This document shows, piece after piece, positions 36,350-45,649 of a DNA stretch of 48,607 nt. A program made the position numbers and the translations under genes. Origin of the DNA: Pseudomonadota bacterium (GTDB lineage Bacteria > Pseudomonadota > Gammaproteobacteria > UBA1113); assembly GCA_021781965.1 (NCBI GenBank), contig JAJXVU010000016.1:1-48607 (forward strand). Reading direction: 5' to 3'. The notes beneath the pieces were generated by a model, which did not search any database, was not told the DNA's origin, and saw only the letters and a list, made by a program, of their open reading frames with translations. The stretch's first letter is position 1, and every line of letters begins with the position of its first letter.

Positions 36350-38151
36350 AAAGCCTCAGCAACAACCGGTGTAGCCGATTGAAATTGCATATCATACAAT
36401 TTGGCGTAGTAACCACGTTGTGTCAATAATTGATGATGCGTGCCTTGCTCAATGATCCGACCGCCATCCATAACAACGATGTGATCAGCAGATTCTATGG
36501 TTGATAATCTATGGGCAATTACCAAGGTAGTACGGTTTTTCATGACCGCTTCTAGAGCGTCCTGAATATAACGCTCCGATTCAGAATCCAATGCAGAGGT
36601 TGCTTCATCTAAAATTAAAATAGGCGCATCCTTTAAAATAGCACGCGCAATGGCCAAGCGTTGTCGTTGTCCGCCGGATAATAATATACCATTCTCACCT
36701 ACTAAGGTATTTAAACCTTCGGGCAATTGATCTATAAATTCGATAGCGTGCGCTGCTTCAGCGGCGACGCGGATTTGCTCATCACTCACATCCTCACCTA
36801 AGCGACCATAAGCAATATTATTGGCTATGGTGTCATTAAACAGTGAAACATGCTGTGATACGAAGGAGAATTGTAGCCGTAAATTTTTTAAACGATAATC
36901 AAACAAATCGACGCCATCGACGCTAATATTACCTTGCTCTATATCGTAAAAGCGCGGCAATAAACTAGCAATAGTAGACTTACCACTACCGGAACGCCCC
37001 ACTAAAGCCACCACTTGTCCTGGCTGTACACTAAAATTAATCTCTCGCAACACCGGACCTACTGCATCCGTATACGAAAAAGAGACATTTTTGAATTCTA
37101 TAGCACCTTTAGCGCGCGGCGTTTCATACTGCCCGTCATCGCGTTCATCGGGTTTATCCAACATTTCAAAAATGGTTTCCGCACCGGCTAAGCCTCTTTG
37201 GATTTGCACGTTTAAAGTAGTTAAGTCTTTAACCGGTTTTAGCAGCGCCAATATAGCGGCAATCATCGCCGTAAAACCACCGGCGGTTAATTGGTGATCT
37301 ACGCCTAATTTAGAAGTAGCGACATAAATCAATAAGGCTAATACTAAAACACCCACCATTTGCACGCTAGAGGTTCCAGCCGCTTTGGTGACTATGATTT
37401 TTAATTCTCGAGTCATGCTGGATTTAATGGCCCTATAAAACTTTTTCATTTCATAAGCTTCACCACCAAAAATACGGACTACGCGATAGCCTTCAATGGC
37501 TTCTTCGGCCACATGCGCGATGTCCGCCATAGAGTCCTGAGTTTTACGACTCAACTTTCTTAAACGAGCGGAGCTTAATTTAACCGCTATCGCCACCACC
37601 GGGCCGGTTATCAATAATAGTAGCGTTAATTTCCAGCTTAAAACAAACAAAACCACCAATAAGCCTAAGGCTAAAAAGCCGGACTGTACTAATTGCGTTA
37701 AAGCATCCGTGCACGCCGACGAAACTTGTGTGGTATTATACACAATCAAAGACAATAATTGCCCTGATGATTCTTGATCGAAATACTTACACGGCAAATG
37801 CAATAATTTATCAAAAATAGCTTGCCTAAACTTAACCACGATACTACGTGACACCTTGGCCATCGTATAATCACCTGCTAAATTCATGAATGAGCGCACC
37901 GCAAATAAAACGATAATGACCAGCGGGAGCCATTTTAAAAAAGTAGGATCGTGTTGTACGAAACCTTTATCTAATAAAGGCTTCATAAAATAAGTGAATA
38001 AAGCGTCAATACCGGAATAAGCCATATTAGCGGCCACAGCCATGAGCAGCCAAGGCCAATATTGTCTAGAATAGGTGGTTAAGCGCTTATATAAAGCCAT
38101 ACTGTCGCCATCGGGTTTACGCTTTAAAGGCTGTTTGTGTATTACTCTCAT
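36346..38151 (-). CDS. msbA: Lipid A export ATP-binding/permease protein MsbA
   Basis: The protein has 601 residues: six membrane helices (to about 330) and a nucleotide-binding domain. It flips lipid A-core across the inner membrane. Motifs are Walker A GRSGSGKST, Q-loop FVSQHVSLFNDTIANNIAYG, signature LSGGQRQRLAIARAIL, Walker B ILILDEATSALD and the switch histidine in VIAHRLSTIE. The ATG at 38151 has AGGA 5 bases upstream; an internal Met (MALYKRL) would match E. coli length better but lacks a ribosome site. comEC lies upstream on the same strand, separated by a palindromic repeat. Confidence 0.96.
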   Translation of the reverse strand: MRVIHKQPLKRKPDGDSMALYKRLTTYSRQYWPWLLMAVAANMAYSGIDALFTYFMKPLLDKGFVQHDPTFLKWLPLVIIVLFAVRSFMNLAGDYTMAKVSRSIVVKFRQAIFDKLLHLPCKYFDQESSGQLLSLIVYNTTQVSSACTDALTQLVQSGFLALGLLVVLFVLSWKLTLLLLITGPVVAIAVKLSSARLRKLSRKTQDSMADIAHVAEEAIEGYRVVRIFGGEAYEMKKFYRAIKSSMTRELKIIVTKAAGTSSVQMVGVLVLALLIYVATSKLGVDHQLTAGGFTAMIAAILALLKPVKDLTTLNVQIQRGLAGAETIFEMLDKPDERDDGQYETPRAKGAIEFKNVSFSYTDAVGPVLREINFSVQPGQVVALVGRSGSGKSTIASLLPRFYDIEQGNISVDGVDLFDYRLKNLRLQFSFVSQHVSLFNDTIANNIAYGRLGEDVSDEQIRVAAEAAHAIEFIDQLPEGLNTLVGENGILLSGGQRQRLAIARAILKDAPILILDEATSALDSESERYIQDALEAVMKNRTTLVIAHRLSTIESADHIVVMDGGRIIEQGTHHQLLTQRGYYAKLYDMQFQSATPVVAEAL

Positions 38152-38196
38152 GCTGTTCCTATAGTATTATAACGATATATACTCATCATCAATGAA

Positions 38197-38260
38197 TGCG
38201 TAGGGGCACCCCCCTGTGGTTGCCCTCATTAGGGCAGGCACAGGGGCCTGCCCCTACGCA
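38197..38260. repeat. GCGTAGGGGC-type palindromic repeat, copy 2
   Basis: TGCGTAGGGGCACCCCCCTG on the left and GGGGCCTGCCCCTACGCA on the right are inverted, with an inner GCCCTCATTAGGGC hairpin. It matches the copy at 19396-19430 and lies between comEC and msbA. Confidence 0.75.
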
Positions 38261-38265
38261 CAGAT

Positions 38266-40665
38266 TCACATCTTGGCTGTATAATGGGTATATATCTTCT
38301 CTAAAAAATATTGCCAGGCACTCTCCTGGCGTACGGTACTGACCAGGCTCATCTCACCTAAGTCATTAAAACTCAGTAAGACAGCCCCATTGTCGGCGGT
38401 ATTATATGCTAAAACGCCCTCCATTTGATACCTTTTTTGAACATTTTTTTCTGGAAAATGATAGCGGTTTAGATATCCCGTTGAAAAAACAACTATTTTT
38501 GGTTTAACGGCTGTTATAAAAGCGATGCTGGATGAAGTAATACTGCCATGATGCGGTGCTAGCAATACATCATCAGGAAAATAAGCGCCTGCCGATAACA
38601 ACAGCTGTGCTTCTACCTTGGCCTCAATATCACCCGCTAATAATAGACGATGGCCCGCCACAGTCACCACCAACACGCAAGATAGATTATTGCCTTTCTT
38701 ATCTGTAGCACCCGCTTCTGGGCTTAAAAAACGAAAATCCACACCATCCCAACGCCACTGCTGCCCTTGTATACACTGGCCTAAGTGCAACGCTTGCTGT
38801 GGGTCAAAAAGCGCGGCCTTACGAAAAAGCGCATCGTTATATATCTTTTTCACAAAGGGCGATTGTGAAGTGCTAGTAATTAAACTAGTCACTGGCAATT
38901 GTTTTAATAGCGTAGGCACACCTCCACTGTGATCGGCATCTTGATGACTTACTACCATAACGTCTATAGTTGCCTCAGTTTGCCGCTTTAAAAAAGGCAG
39001 AATAGCACTGGTAGCAGCATCACCGCCGCCATAATAAGAAGGCCCCGTATCATAGAGCAAAGTATGATGTTGTGTTTGCAACAATACCGCTAAGCCTTGG
39101 CCTACATCAAAAACAGTAATGCGCAAAGACGGCTTGGGTTGCATGTTCAAAGGTATAAACGCCAACAATAACCACATTAACGCTAAACCTCTTAATTGCC
39201 AGGCTCGCGGCAGTAAAACTAAAAATAAACCGCCACTGATCAAACCCAAACTCAAAAGACTACCGCCATACCACCACTGATACGGAAAAAATTGCACCAT
39301 GCCGTGCAAGAAACGCAATAAATAATCTATATTCCATTGCAGCGCAATGAAGATCGGATGCGAAAGCCACGGATTTATCGTCTGCAGGATTAAGGCCAAT
39401 AAAGCGCCCGGCAAAATAATAAAGCTCACCCACGGCACCGCCAACAGATTGCTGAAGGGCGCATTCAAAGGCGATCGTTGAAAAAATAATAATGAAAACG
39501 GCAGCAAACATAAGCTTAAAGCGATTTGCATACTGAAATGTTGTTTGAAGCGTCCTTGCTGTTTAGGCCAAATCCATAATAAAAACGCAATGCTATATAC
39601 TGCAATGAAGGATAACCAAAAGCTTATATTCAAGCTTTGTAAAGGAGCAACTATTAAAATACACACTGAAGACCACAATAATGCCGATAACCACGACATA
39701 TGCCGCGACACACTTTTGGCTAAAACATAAAGACTTAACATAACGCACGCGCGTACGGTGGATACGGAAAAGCCCGCCAAAGCACCATAAGCCCAGGCCA
39801 TGAATAGCGCGGCCCACATTGCTATTTTTTGTCGCGGTACATAACGAAATAATTGTGGCCAAGGCCATAACAGCAAATACATCAGCACATAAACAAAGGT
39901 AGCCAATAAACCTATGTGCAAACCGGAAATCGCCATTAAATGCAGCACGCCTGTTTGTTGAAATAGCAACCATAATGCAGACGATAAATGACTGCGATCA
40001 CCTAGGGTTAAGGCAGAAATAATTGCCAAACTGTTGTCATTTAAATTTATGACTAAAAGTTGCTGTGCTAATCTTTGGCGTAAGCCATTTGGATTCAATA
40101 TACTTGCCGGTTTAAGCAATTGTGCCGTGGGATGGGGCAATACACTGCCTACGGCATACTCTCCTTTCGCCCATTCTAGACCATGCAATACACTAGGGTT
40201 TGCCAAGCGATGCACACGTTTTAACCGCGCATATAGAAGCCATCTTTGTCCCGGCTCAAAAGGCAGTGCTGCGGTTTTAGCATTGGTATAGGCATTGAGT
40301 TCAATCTCTGCATGGACCTTTACACACTCTACGCCTAAACAAAGACGTGTGGCTTTCACGGTAAATTGTTGTTTCACGCTATCGCTAACCACCATAGAAG
40401 CTATGGTCGCATCGAGTTGTACCACGCGATTTTGCCATGACAACGGTATCTGCTGGCTCATAGCAGCTAAGAAATGCATTAGGACCCATATACTGCTACT
40501 ACCATAGACTAACCCCGCCCAAGCCCATTGTGTGCGTTTGGTGATCAAGAAAAATAATGCTACAATCTCGACCATAAACGCTATGAGTGCCGCCAGTGGT
40601 GACAACCAATAGAGCAAGGCCATGTTGACGAAGGCAGCTAAACCAGAGAATAATATTGAATTCAT
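38266..40665 (-). CDS. comEC: DNA internalisation competence protein ComEC/Rec2
   Basis: The protein has 799 residues. ComEC is the inner-membrane channel for DNA uptake in natural transformation. N-terminal membrane helices are followed by the DUF4131-like region, the competence domain with HLMAISGLHIGLLATF (near residue 245) and many helices, and a C-terminal metallo-beta-lactamase-like domain with DVGQGLAVLLQT and SHQDADHSGG. All the domains look intact. The gap to the divergent lpxL-type gene is 52 bases. comEC next to msbA and lpxK is a common gammaproteobacterial arrangement. Confidence 0.95.
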   Translation of the reverse strand: MNSILFSGLAAFVNMALLYWLSPLAALIAFMVEIVALFFLITKRTQWAWAGLVYGSSSIWVLMHFLAAMSQQIPLSWQNRVVQLDATIASMVVSDSVKQQFTVKATRLCLGVECVKVHAEIELNAYTNAKTAALPFEPGQRWLLYARLKRVHRLANPSVLHGLEWAKGEYAVGSVLPHPTAQLLKPASILNPNGLRQRLAQQLLVINLNDNSLAIISALTLGDRSHLSSALWLLFQQTGVLHLMAISGLHIGLLATFVYVLMYLLLWPWPQLFRYVPRQKIAMWAALFMAWAYGALAGFSVSTVRACVMLSLYVLAKSVSRHMSWLSALLWSSVCILIVAPLQSLNISFWLSFIAVYSIAFLLWIWPKQQGRFKQHFSMQIALSLCLLPFSLLFFQRSPLNAPFSNLLAVPWVSFIILPGALLALILQTINPWLSHPIFIALQWNIDYLLRFLHGMVQFFPYQWWYGGSLLSLGLISGGLFLVLLPRAWQLRGLALMWLLLAFIPLNMQPKPSLRITVFDVGQGLAVLLQTQHHTLLYDTGPSYYGGGDAATSAILPFLKRQTEATIDVMVVSHQDADHSGGVPTLLKQLPVTSLITSTSQSPFVKKIYNDALFRKAALFDPQQALHLGQCIQGQQWRWDGVDFRFLSPEAGATDKKGNNLSCVLVVTVAGHRLLLAGDIEAKVEAQLLLSAGAYFPDDVLLAPHHGSITSSSIAFITAVKPKIVVFSTGYLNRYHFPEKNVQKRYQMEGVLAYNTADNGAVLLSFNDLGEMSLVSTVRQESAWQYFLEKIYTHYTAKM

Positions 40666-40717
40666 TTTTAAAATATATCATAATGCATTATGAAACTCAA
40701 TACGGGCTTTTGCTTAG

Positions 40718-41668
40718 ATGAATAATGACGATGTCCCGCCTTTTAGTTTTGCATGGTTAAAACCCCGTTATTGGGGTTTATGGCTAGGTTTTGCCTGTGC
40801 TTGGTTATTAGTGCAATTGCCGCTGTCCTGGCTGTATGCTTTAGGCGCAAGCTTGGGGCGAATCAGTGGTGCATTGGCTCCTTACAGGCGCCGTGTTTGT
40901 GCCACCAATATCCGCCTGTGTTTCCCTCAATACACCCCTAAACAACAAAAAGATTTGGTCAAAGCATGTTTTTGCTCTGTGGGCATCAGCTTGGTGGAAA
41001 CTTTAGTCGCTTGGCTCGGCTCAGAAAAAAAAATAAACCAGATCTCATTTACTATTCACGGTTTAGAACATTTTGATCAATTTTATGATAATGGTGTTCC
41101 ACGCTCGAGGCTATTGTGTTTAGGCTTTCATTTCACCACTCTAGAAATCATTGGTCGCTTGCTGTCTAAACAGGTTCGCTTTGCTCTATTTTACCGCGAG
41201 CATCTCAATCCTGTGTTTAATTATTTCATGGTGAAAAGCCGTGCTCGTTATACTTATAAAACATTAGAGCGTAAAGAAGTGCGTTCTTTGATCCGCGTTT
41301 TGAAAGAAGGTATTCCCATGTGGTATGCACCCGATCAAGACTATGGCCGCAAAGTCAGCGTATTTGCACCCTTTTTTAATATTCCCGCCGCCACCATTAC
41401 CACGCCCGCTAAAATGGCACGCAACTTTGGCTTAACGGTATTGCCAGTGACTTATTATCGCGATAAGAATTACCACTATCATCTGCACATACACCCAGCC
41501 CTAGAGAATTACCCTAGCGACGATGAGGTAGAAAACGCCACGTGCATCAATCAAATTTTAGAAAAAGCCATTGTGGCCCATCCAGAGCAATATTTATGGC
41601 AACATAGACGTTTCAAAACACGGACCAATAAGATTGCAAAGATTTATGTGAAGAAAAAGAAATCATAA
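40718..41668 (+). CDS. Lipid A biosynthesis acyltransferase (LpxL/LpxM family)
   Basis: The protein has 316 residues. It adds a secondary acyl chain to Kdo2-lipid A at the inner membrane. A membrane helix lies near residues 20-45. The HX4(D/E) catalytic motif is HFTTLE (near 138-143), followed by FYREHLNPVFNYFM, PMWYAPDQDYG and QYLWQHRRFKTR. The C-terminal HRRFKTR is characteristic of the family. I cannot decide whether it is LpxL or LpxM from one sequence. It is divergent from comEC; no clear ribosome site is visible. A decayed amine oxidase gene starts just after the stop. Confidence 0.92.
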   Translation: MNNDDVPPFSFAWLKPRYWGLWLGFACAWLLVQLPLSWLYALGASLGRISGALAPYRRRVCATNIRLCFPQYTPKQQKDLVKACFCSVGISLVETLVAWLGSEKKINQISFTIHGLEHFDQFYDNGVPRSRLLCLGFHFTTLEIIGRLLSKQVRFALFYREHLNPVFNYFMVKSRARYTYKTLERKEVRSLIRVLKEGIPMWYAPDQDYGRKVSVFAPFFNIPAATITTPAKMARNFGLTVLPVTYYRDKNYHYHLHIHPALENYPSDDEVENATCINQILEKAIVAHPEQYLWQHRRFKTRTNKIAKIYVKKKKS

Positions 41669-41674
41669 TCAGGA

Positions 41675-42040
41675 TATTCTGAGCATCAGATATTAGATCA
41701 ACTGGCTTTTTTATTAGATAACAGCTTAGCCAAAACACCCAAGAAAATTGACCGGAAAAATTGGACTGAAGATTTATTTTCAGGTGGCTGCTACTTTTGT
41801 GTGCTTCCTATTGACAGTTTCTATAACAATAAGCAATATTTAACGACTCCGGCTAATGGGATCTATTTCGCAGGTACGGAAACAGCGGCCATAGGGTGCG
41901 CCTCTGTTTTATTTCGTTTAATGTATTCGCTCACAATTTCATTGGCGCAGATACATGCACCTACTGTTGTGATATCAACTATTCCTATATGCTTCACATT
42001 CAATATCCTTGGTTTAGTGGTAATAAAGATTATGCTATTT
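41675..42040 (+). pseudogene. C-terminal fragment of a flavin-containing amine oxidase
   Basis: The frame beginning just after the acyltransferase stop reads SGYSEHQILDQLAFLL, then NWTEDLFSGGCYFCVLPI and PANGIYFAGTETA. This is the FAD-contacting C-terminal signature of flavin monoamine oxidases (GGCY and AGTETA). The usual GYMxGA continuation is lost and the sequence degenerates. No N-terminal half precedes it and there is no plausible start, so it is a remnant. It fills 41675-41940; after that, to 42264, the sequence is AT-rich and holds the leader of the kinase-like gene. Confidence 0.65.
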
Positions 42041-42186
42041 TAGCATGATGTGATGTTTTATCATACCAAGGCAGAAAATAAAAATGCTTTTACCTACAGC
42101 TGTGGCTAAATAAACAAAATTATCGCCTCAGAATCCTCTTTTTGTACGTAATTTCAGTTTAGCAGTAGAAATATACCAACAATACT

Positions 42187-42264
42187 AGACTTTAGGTACT
42201 ATTAGGGGATAATCTATTGTCATATATGATTCGTCTAGCACGGTGAATAATAAGGAGTTCGGCC
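42187..42264 (+). promoter_or_regulatory. Leader box 1 of the kinase paralogues
   Basis: Around 42187 the block ACTAGACTTTAG... TATT(A)GGGGATAATCTATTG matches similar blocks before the other two copies (43209-43290 and 45572-45649). It ends in an AAGGAG ribosome site 7 bases before the ATG at 42265. Confidence 0.6.
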
Positions 42265-43110
42265 ATGGAAGCAATAAGTTCTGAACAAAAACGGTATGCA
42301 GCAAAAAGTAAAAAATATTATTTCTCATCTATTTCCTTATGCATATTATCTTTATTACTACTTTCCTTGCTGTCCATAAAACTTTATTCCCCTGGCAGTT
42401 ATGACCAATTCAGTAATTTTAATGCTTATATTGCAATAGCAGCTCACTTTATCATTCTCATTTTTACATTCAAAATCTATAAAAACGCAGCCAAAGAGGA
42501 ACGGAAAATATGGCTATGGCTAGTATGGATTAACATAGGACTATTTTTAGACGATACAGCCTTCTTCTTTTTAGTTTATATGCACGACATTCGCTTTTTC
42601 AATTCAAGACTTTTTATTTACCTGTTAGATTTAACTCCAGCTTTCATCTGGTTTATTGCCAGTATTACTTTCTTATCAAGACTGTTACTTGCCGAGGCTG
42701 TATCTTTTAAACGCTTGCTTAAGGTTCTACTTCCATTTTTCGTAGTTAATTTTATGATGATTTATCTACTTCTATCTGCAACCAACTTCGCTTTTGCACT
42801 ATTTTCCTGGCAAAATATTGCTCACATACCTACCATCATTGCGCATTTTCTTATTTTTGATCTAGCTATCTTGTGCCTTATTTATTCTAAGCGCAAAGGT
42901 TTATCTTTTTTCTTTATCGGGCTAACTGTTTTGGTTTCTGGAGATATATTTATTATTTATTCTTCTCTCTCGCAGACACATCACGTCTTGGCTTATGGCG
43001 AGCTGCTTTGGACGCTGGGATTACTTTTTATGTTGCGAGGAATGCAAACCATTGAAAACATGGAGCACTACCACCCTCTCAAAAATTGGTGCAACCAGAC
43101 CAATGTATAG
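42265..43110 (+). CDS. Truncated paralogue: 8-TM sensor module only
   Basis: The protein has 281 residues and eight hydrophobic segments at about 19-41, 51-72, 84-106, 115-141, 150-170, 187-209, 212-232 and 240-262. It is closely similar to the N-terminal 275 residues of the two hybrid kinases that follow (shared LLLAEAVS, SGDIFIIYSSLSQTHH, AYGELLWTLGLLF). It stops at NWCNQTNV, exactly where the kinases continue with a second membrane segment. The AAGGAG site and leader are intact, so it can still be expressed. Without a kinase part it can only act as a partner, decoy or inert relic. Confidence 0.8.
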   Translation: MEAISSEQKRYAAKSKKYYFSSISLCILSLLLLSLLSIKLYSPGSYDQFSNFNAYIAIAAHFIILIFTFKIYKNAAKEERKIWLWLVWINIGLFLDDTAFFFLVYMHDIRFFNSRLFIYLLDLTPAFIWFIASITFLSRLLLAEAVSFKRLLKVLLPFFVVNFMMIYLLLSATNFAFALFSWQNIAHIPTIIAHFLIFDLAILCLIYSKRKGLSFFFIGLTVLVSGDIFIIYSSLSQTHHVLAYGELLWTLGLLFMLRGMQTIENMEHYHPLKNWCNQTNV

Positions 43111-43195
43111 CGCTTTGCTAACATCGCATTATGAATAACTTGGCGATTATTAGTCGTGTCCAAATAACTTCTGGCACATATTCCAATTAGAACAG
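43101..43195 (+). pseudogene. Remnant of a receiver domain from the first kinase copy
   Basis: CTAACATCGCATTATGAA and CTGGCACATATTCCAAT match the receiver-domain DNA of copies 2 and 3 (LVTSHYE... and LAHIP...). The remnant is in another frame from the 281-residue ORF and has a stop right after HYE. It shows that copy 1 once had the kinase part and lost it by an internal deletion. Confidence 0.7.
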
Positions 43196-43208
43196 AAGTA
43201 CTAGCTGC

Positions 43209-43290
43209 ACTAGACTTTAAACTCTATTTTGGAGATAATCCACTGACACGTACAGTTTTTCTAAAATAATGAATTAGAAGGAATTTGGTT
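43209..43290 (+). promoter_or_regulatory. Leader box 2 of the kinase paralogues
   Basis: CACTAGACTTTAAACTCTAT followed by TTTGGAGATAATCCACTG matches the blocks before copies 1 and 3. AAGGA lies eight bases before the ATG at 43291. Confidence 0.6.
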
Positions 43291-45501
43291 ATGGAAACAG
43301 TAAGTTTTAAAGAAAAATCGTACAATGCAGACAATAAAAAATACAAATATTCATCTGTTGTTTTATGCTTCTTGTTTCTATTTACATTTATTTTATTATC
43401 AATAAGCATTTACAGCCCCGCTGCTTATAAAAGATTCAATCATTTTAATACTTATATTACCACAATAGTATATTTTATGACTCTATTCTTTACAGCCAAA
43501 GTCTATAAAAGTGCAACAAAAGATGAGAGAAAAATACTACGCTGGCTAGCGTGGATCAACATAGGGTTATATTTAAATGGTACAGCCTTCTTCTTTTTAG
43601 TGTACTTGCACGACATTCGATTTTTCAATGCAGATTTTCTAATTTATTTGTTAAATTTTATCCCAATGCTTACCTGGTTTGTTGCCAGCATTGTTTTCTT
43701 ATCAAAGCTTCTATTGGCTGAGGCGATATCTTCTACACGCTTGCTCAAGATTCTCTTTCCATGTTTCATCGTTAATTTAATGATGATTTACTTACTTCTA
43801 TCATCGACCAATTTGATCTTTCCCTTATTATCTTGGCAATGTATTATTCGCATACCTATTATCATTGCACATTTTATTATCTTTGATCTAGCCATTTTCT
43901 GCCTTATGTTTTCTAAACATAAAGGTTTATCCTTTTTGTTTGTCGGGCTTACTATTTTGGTTTCAGGAGATATATTTATTATTCATTCCTCTCTCTCACA
44001 AACAACGCATGTTTTGGTTTATGGCGAACTACTTTGGACTGTTGGGTTACTTTTTATCCTACTGGGAATGTTAACCATTGAAAAGACGGGGCTCTATTCC
44101 ATCAAGAATTGGTGTAATCAGAACAATACCATGCAAATCAAATTAACCTTTTGGACTTTCTCTGCTTGTTTTTCTGGGGTTTTGCTTTTTTTTACAATTG
44201 CCTTTTTCTTCTCAATTGTCGATAAAGCGGTATTTTTAGGGCTACCTATTTTTTTAATGTTATACTCTATTCCCATAGCTGTTTTTTCTATTTTTATAGG
44301 CAACCGTTTTGGAGCTAAGTTTAAAAAATTTGAAAACAATATCAAACTTCTAATGCATGAGAAAAATAAACTGGGTCATAGCTTCTCAACACAAGAATTT
44401 ATGTTTTTGCAAAGCTTTATTATTGAAGCTTTTGAATTTAAAGAAGACAAAAATCTTGCTCAAAAAAAGCTAACCAGCTTAGCCGCTCAAGTGGCTCATG
44501 ATATACGTTCACCCCTATCGGCTTTAAATACCTGCCTGAAGCATTTACCACAAATCCCTGAGAATCAGCGCATCTTAATACGTAACGCTGCAAATAGAAT
44601 TAATGACATTGCCAATAATCTATTGCAGCAATATACTTCTGGAGAAAATAGCACACCTATCCATTTGCAAATTTGGCTATTAGCACCCTTGCTAGAGAAC
44701 ATTATTTCTGAAAAACGCTTGCAATTTGACGGCCAACCAATTCAGTTAGAGGCGCACATTTCCAGTGCAGGTTTATTTGCTTTTGCTAAATTCGACCTTA
44801 AAGAAATGAGCCGATTGTTGTCGAACTTAATCAACAATGCTGCAGATGCACTAACTCAAAGTGATGGTCAGATTATCTTAGTGCTGGATATGCAAAATGA
44901 ATGGATATCGTTACAAATTAAAGACAATGGGCATGGTATTTCTGAAGAAAAAATAGCTGACGTTTTAAAAATCGGTATCAGCTTCAAAAAAGGCGGATCC
45001 GGCTTAGCTCTGGCACATGCAAAAGAAACCATTGAAGCTTGGGATGGAAGCCTACACTTGTATTCAGCTGCAGGTCAAGGAACTACGATTGACATTCAGC
45101 TGCCCACTGCGACTCCGCCGCAGTGGTTTACTTCTGAACTGATTGTAACCCCCAACGTATACATTGCCATTTTAGATGACGACCAATCCGTGCACGATGC
45201 CTGGGACCAACGTTTGAATGCAGTATCAAAAAGTTTAAACGTATACCATTTTAAAACACTGCAGTCCTTTATAGATTGGTATCAGACTCAATCTATGCCT
45301 GTACTCGTGTTTTCAGATTATGAATTATTAGGCAAAACCGAAACGGGTTTAGAAGTATTGGAAAAACTGCAGATCGGCAATAATGCCATTTTGGTAACAT
45401 CGCATTATGAAAATCCGGACATTGTTAATCGTTGCCAATCTTTAGGTATTCGATTTTTACCCAAGAATTTGCTGGCACATATTCCAATAAAACTAACGTA
45501 G
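43291..45501 (+). CDS. Membrane hybrid histidine kinase, one receiver domain (copy 2)
   Basis: From the ATG at 43291 the protein has 736 residues. Residues 20-262 form the 8-TM sensor; 285-335 are two further helices, followed by a short linker. The DHp helix has AAQVAHDIRSPLSAL with H403 as phosphoacceptor. The ATPase domain shows LSNLINNAADAL (N box), IKDNGHGIS (G1) and GGSGLALAHA (G2). A receiver domain follows with ILDDDQ, FSDYELL (aspartate about 676), TSHYE and LPKN (lysine). The protein ends at IPIKLT where copy 3 continues into a second receiver. The sensor loop reads GLYLNGTAFF instead of GLFLDDTAFF of the other copies, so its ligand may differ. A TTG six bases upstream is in frame, but the ATG has the ribosome site. 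Confidence 0.88.
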   Translation: METVSFKEKSYNADNKKYKYSSVVLCFLFLFTFILLSISIYSPAAYKRFNHFNTYITTIVYFMTLFFTAKVYKSATKDERKILRWLAWINIGLYLNGTAFFFLVYLHDIRFFNADFLIYLLNFIPMLTWFVASIVFLSKLLLAEAISSTRLLKILFPCFIVNLMMIYLLLSSTNLIFPLLSWQCIIRIPIIIAHFIIFDLAIFCLMFSKHKGLSFLFVGLTILVSGDIFIIHSSLSQTTHVLVYGELLWTVGLLFILLGMLTIEKTGLYSIKNWCNQNNTMQIKLTFWTFSACFSGVLLFFTIAFFFSIVDKAVFLGLPIFLMLYSIPIAVFSIFIGNRFGAKFKKFENNIKLLMHEKNKLGHSFSTQEFMFLQSFIIEAFEFKEDKNLAQKKLTSLAAQVAHDIRSPLSALNTCLKHLPQIPENQRILIRNAANRINDIANNLLQQYTSGENSTPIHLQIWLLAPLLENIISEKRLQFDGQPIQLEAHISSAGLFAFAKFDLKEMSRLLSNLINNAADALTQSDGQIILVLDMQNEWISLQIKDNGHGISEEKIADVLKIGISFKKGGSGLALAHAKETIEAWDGSLHLYSAAGQGTTIDIQLPTATPPQWFTSELIVTPNVYIAILDDDQSVHDAWDQRLNAVSKSLNVYHFKTLQSFIDWYQTQSMPVLVFSDYELLGKTETGLEVLEKLQIGNNAILVTSHYENPDIVNRCQSLGIRFLPKNLLAHIPIKLT

Positions 45502-45571
45502 TAATTTAGCGTGATGCCATATGGTGTACGACTTAAGCGCCGAATAGAAAATATAAGCAGCAAATTCACTA

Positions 45572-45649
45572 GACTTTAGAACCTATTTTGGAGATAATCT
45601 ATTATTATATATGCCGTGTCCATAATAGAAAATAGCAAGGAGTTGAGTC
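45572..45649 (+). promoter_or_regulatory. Leader box 3 of the kinase paralogues
   Basis: CACTAGACTTTAGAACCTAT followed by TTTGGAGATAATCTATTA matches the boxes before the other copies. AAGGAG lies seven bases before the ATG. A TATATGCC(G)TGTC stretch separates the two parts. Confidence 0.6.

Noticed and set aside
38166..38171. TATAAT on the minus strand before msbA
   Set aside because: A transcript starting there would have a leader of about eight bases and would leave out the ribosome site, so it is unlikely to be the msbA promoter.
43285..43290. TTG start for the second kinase
   Set aside because: The ATG at 43291 has a well-placed AAGGA site; the TTG would put that site too close.
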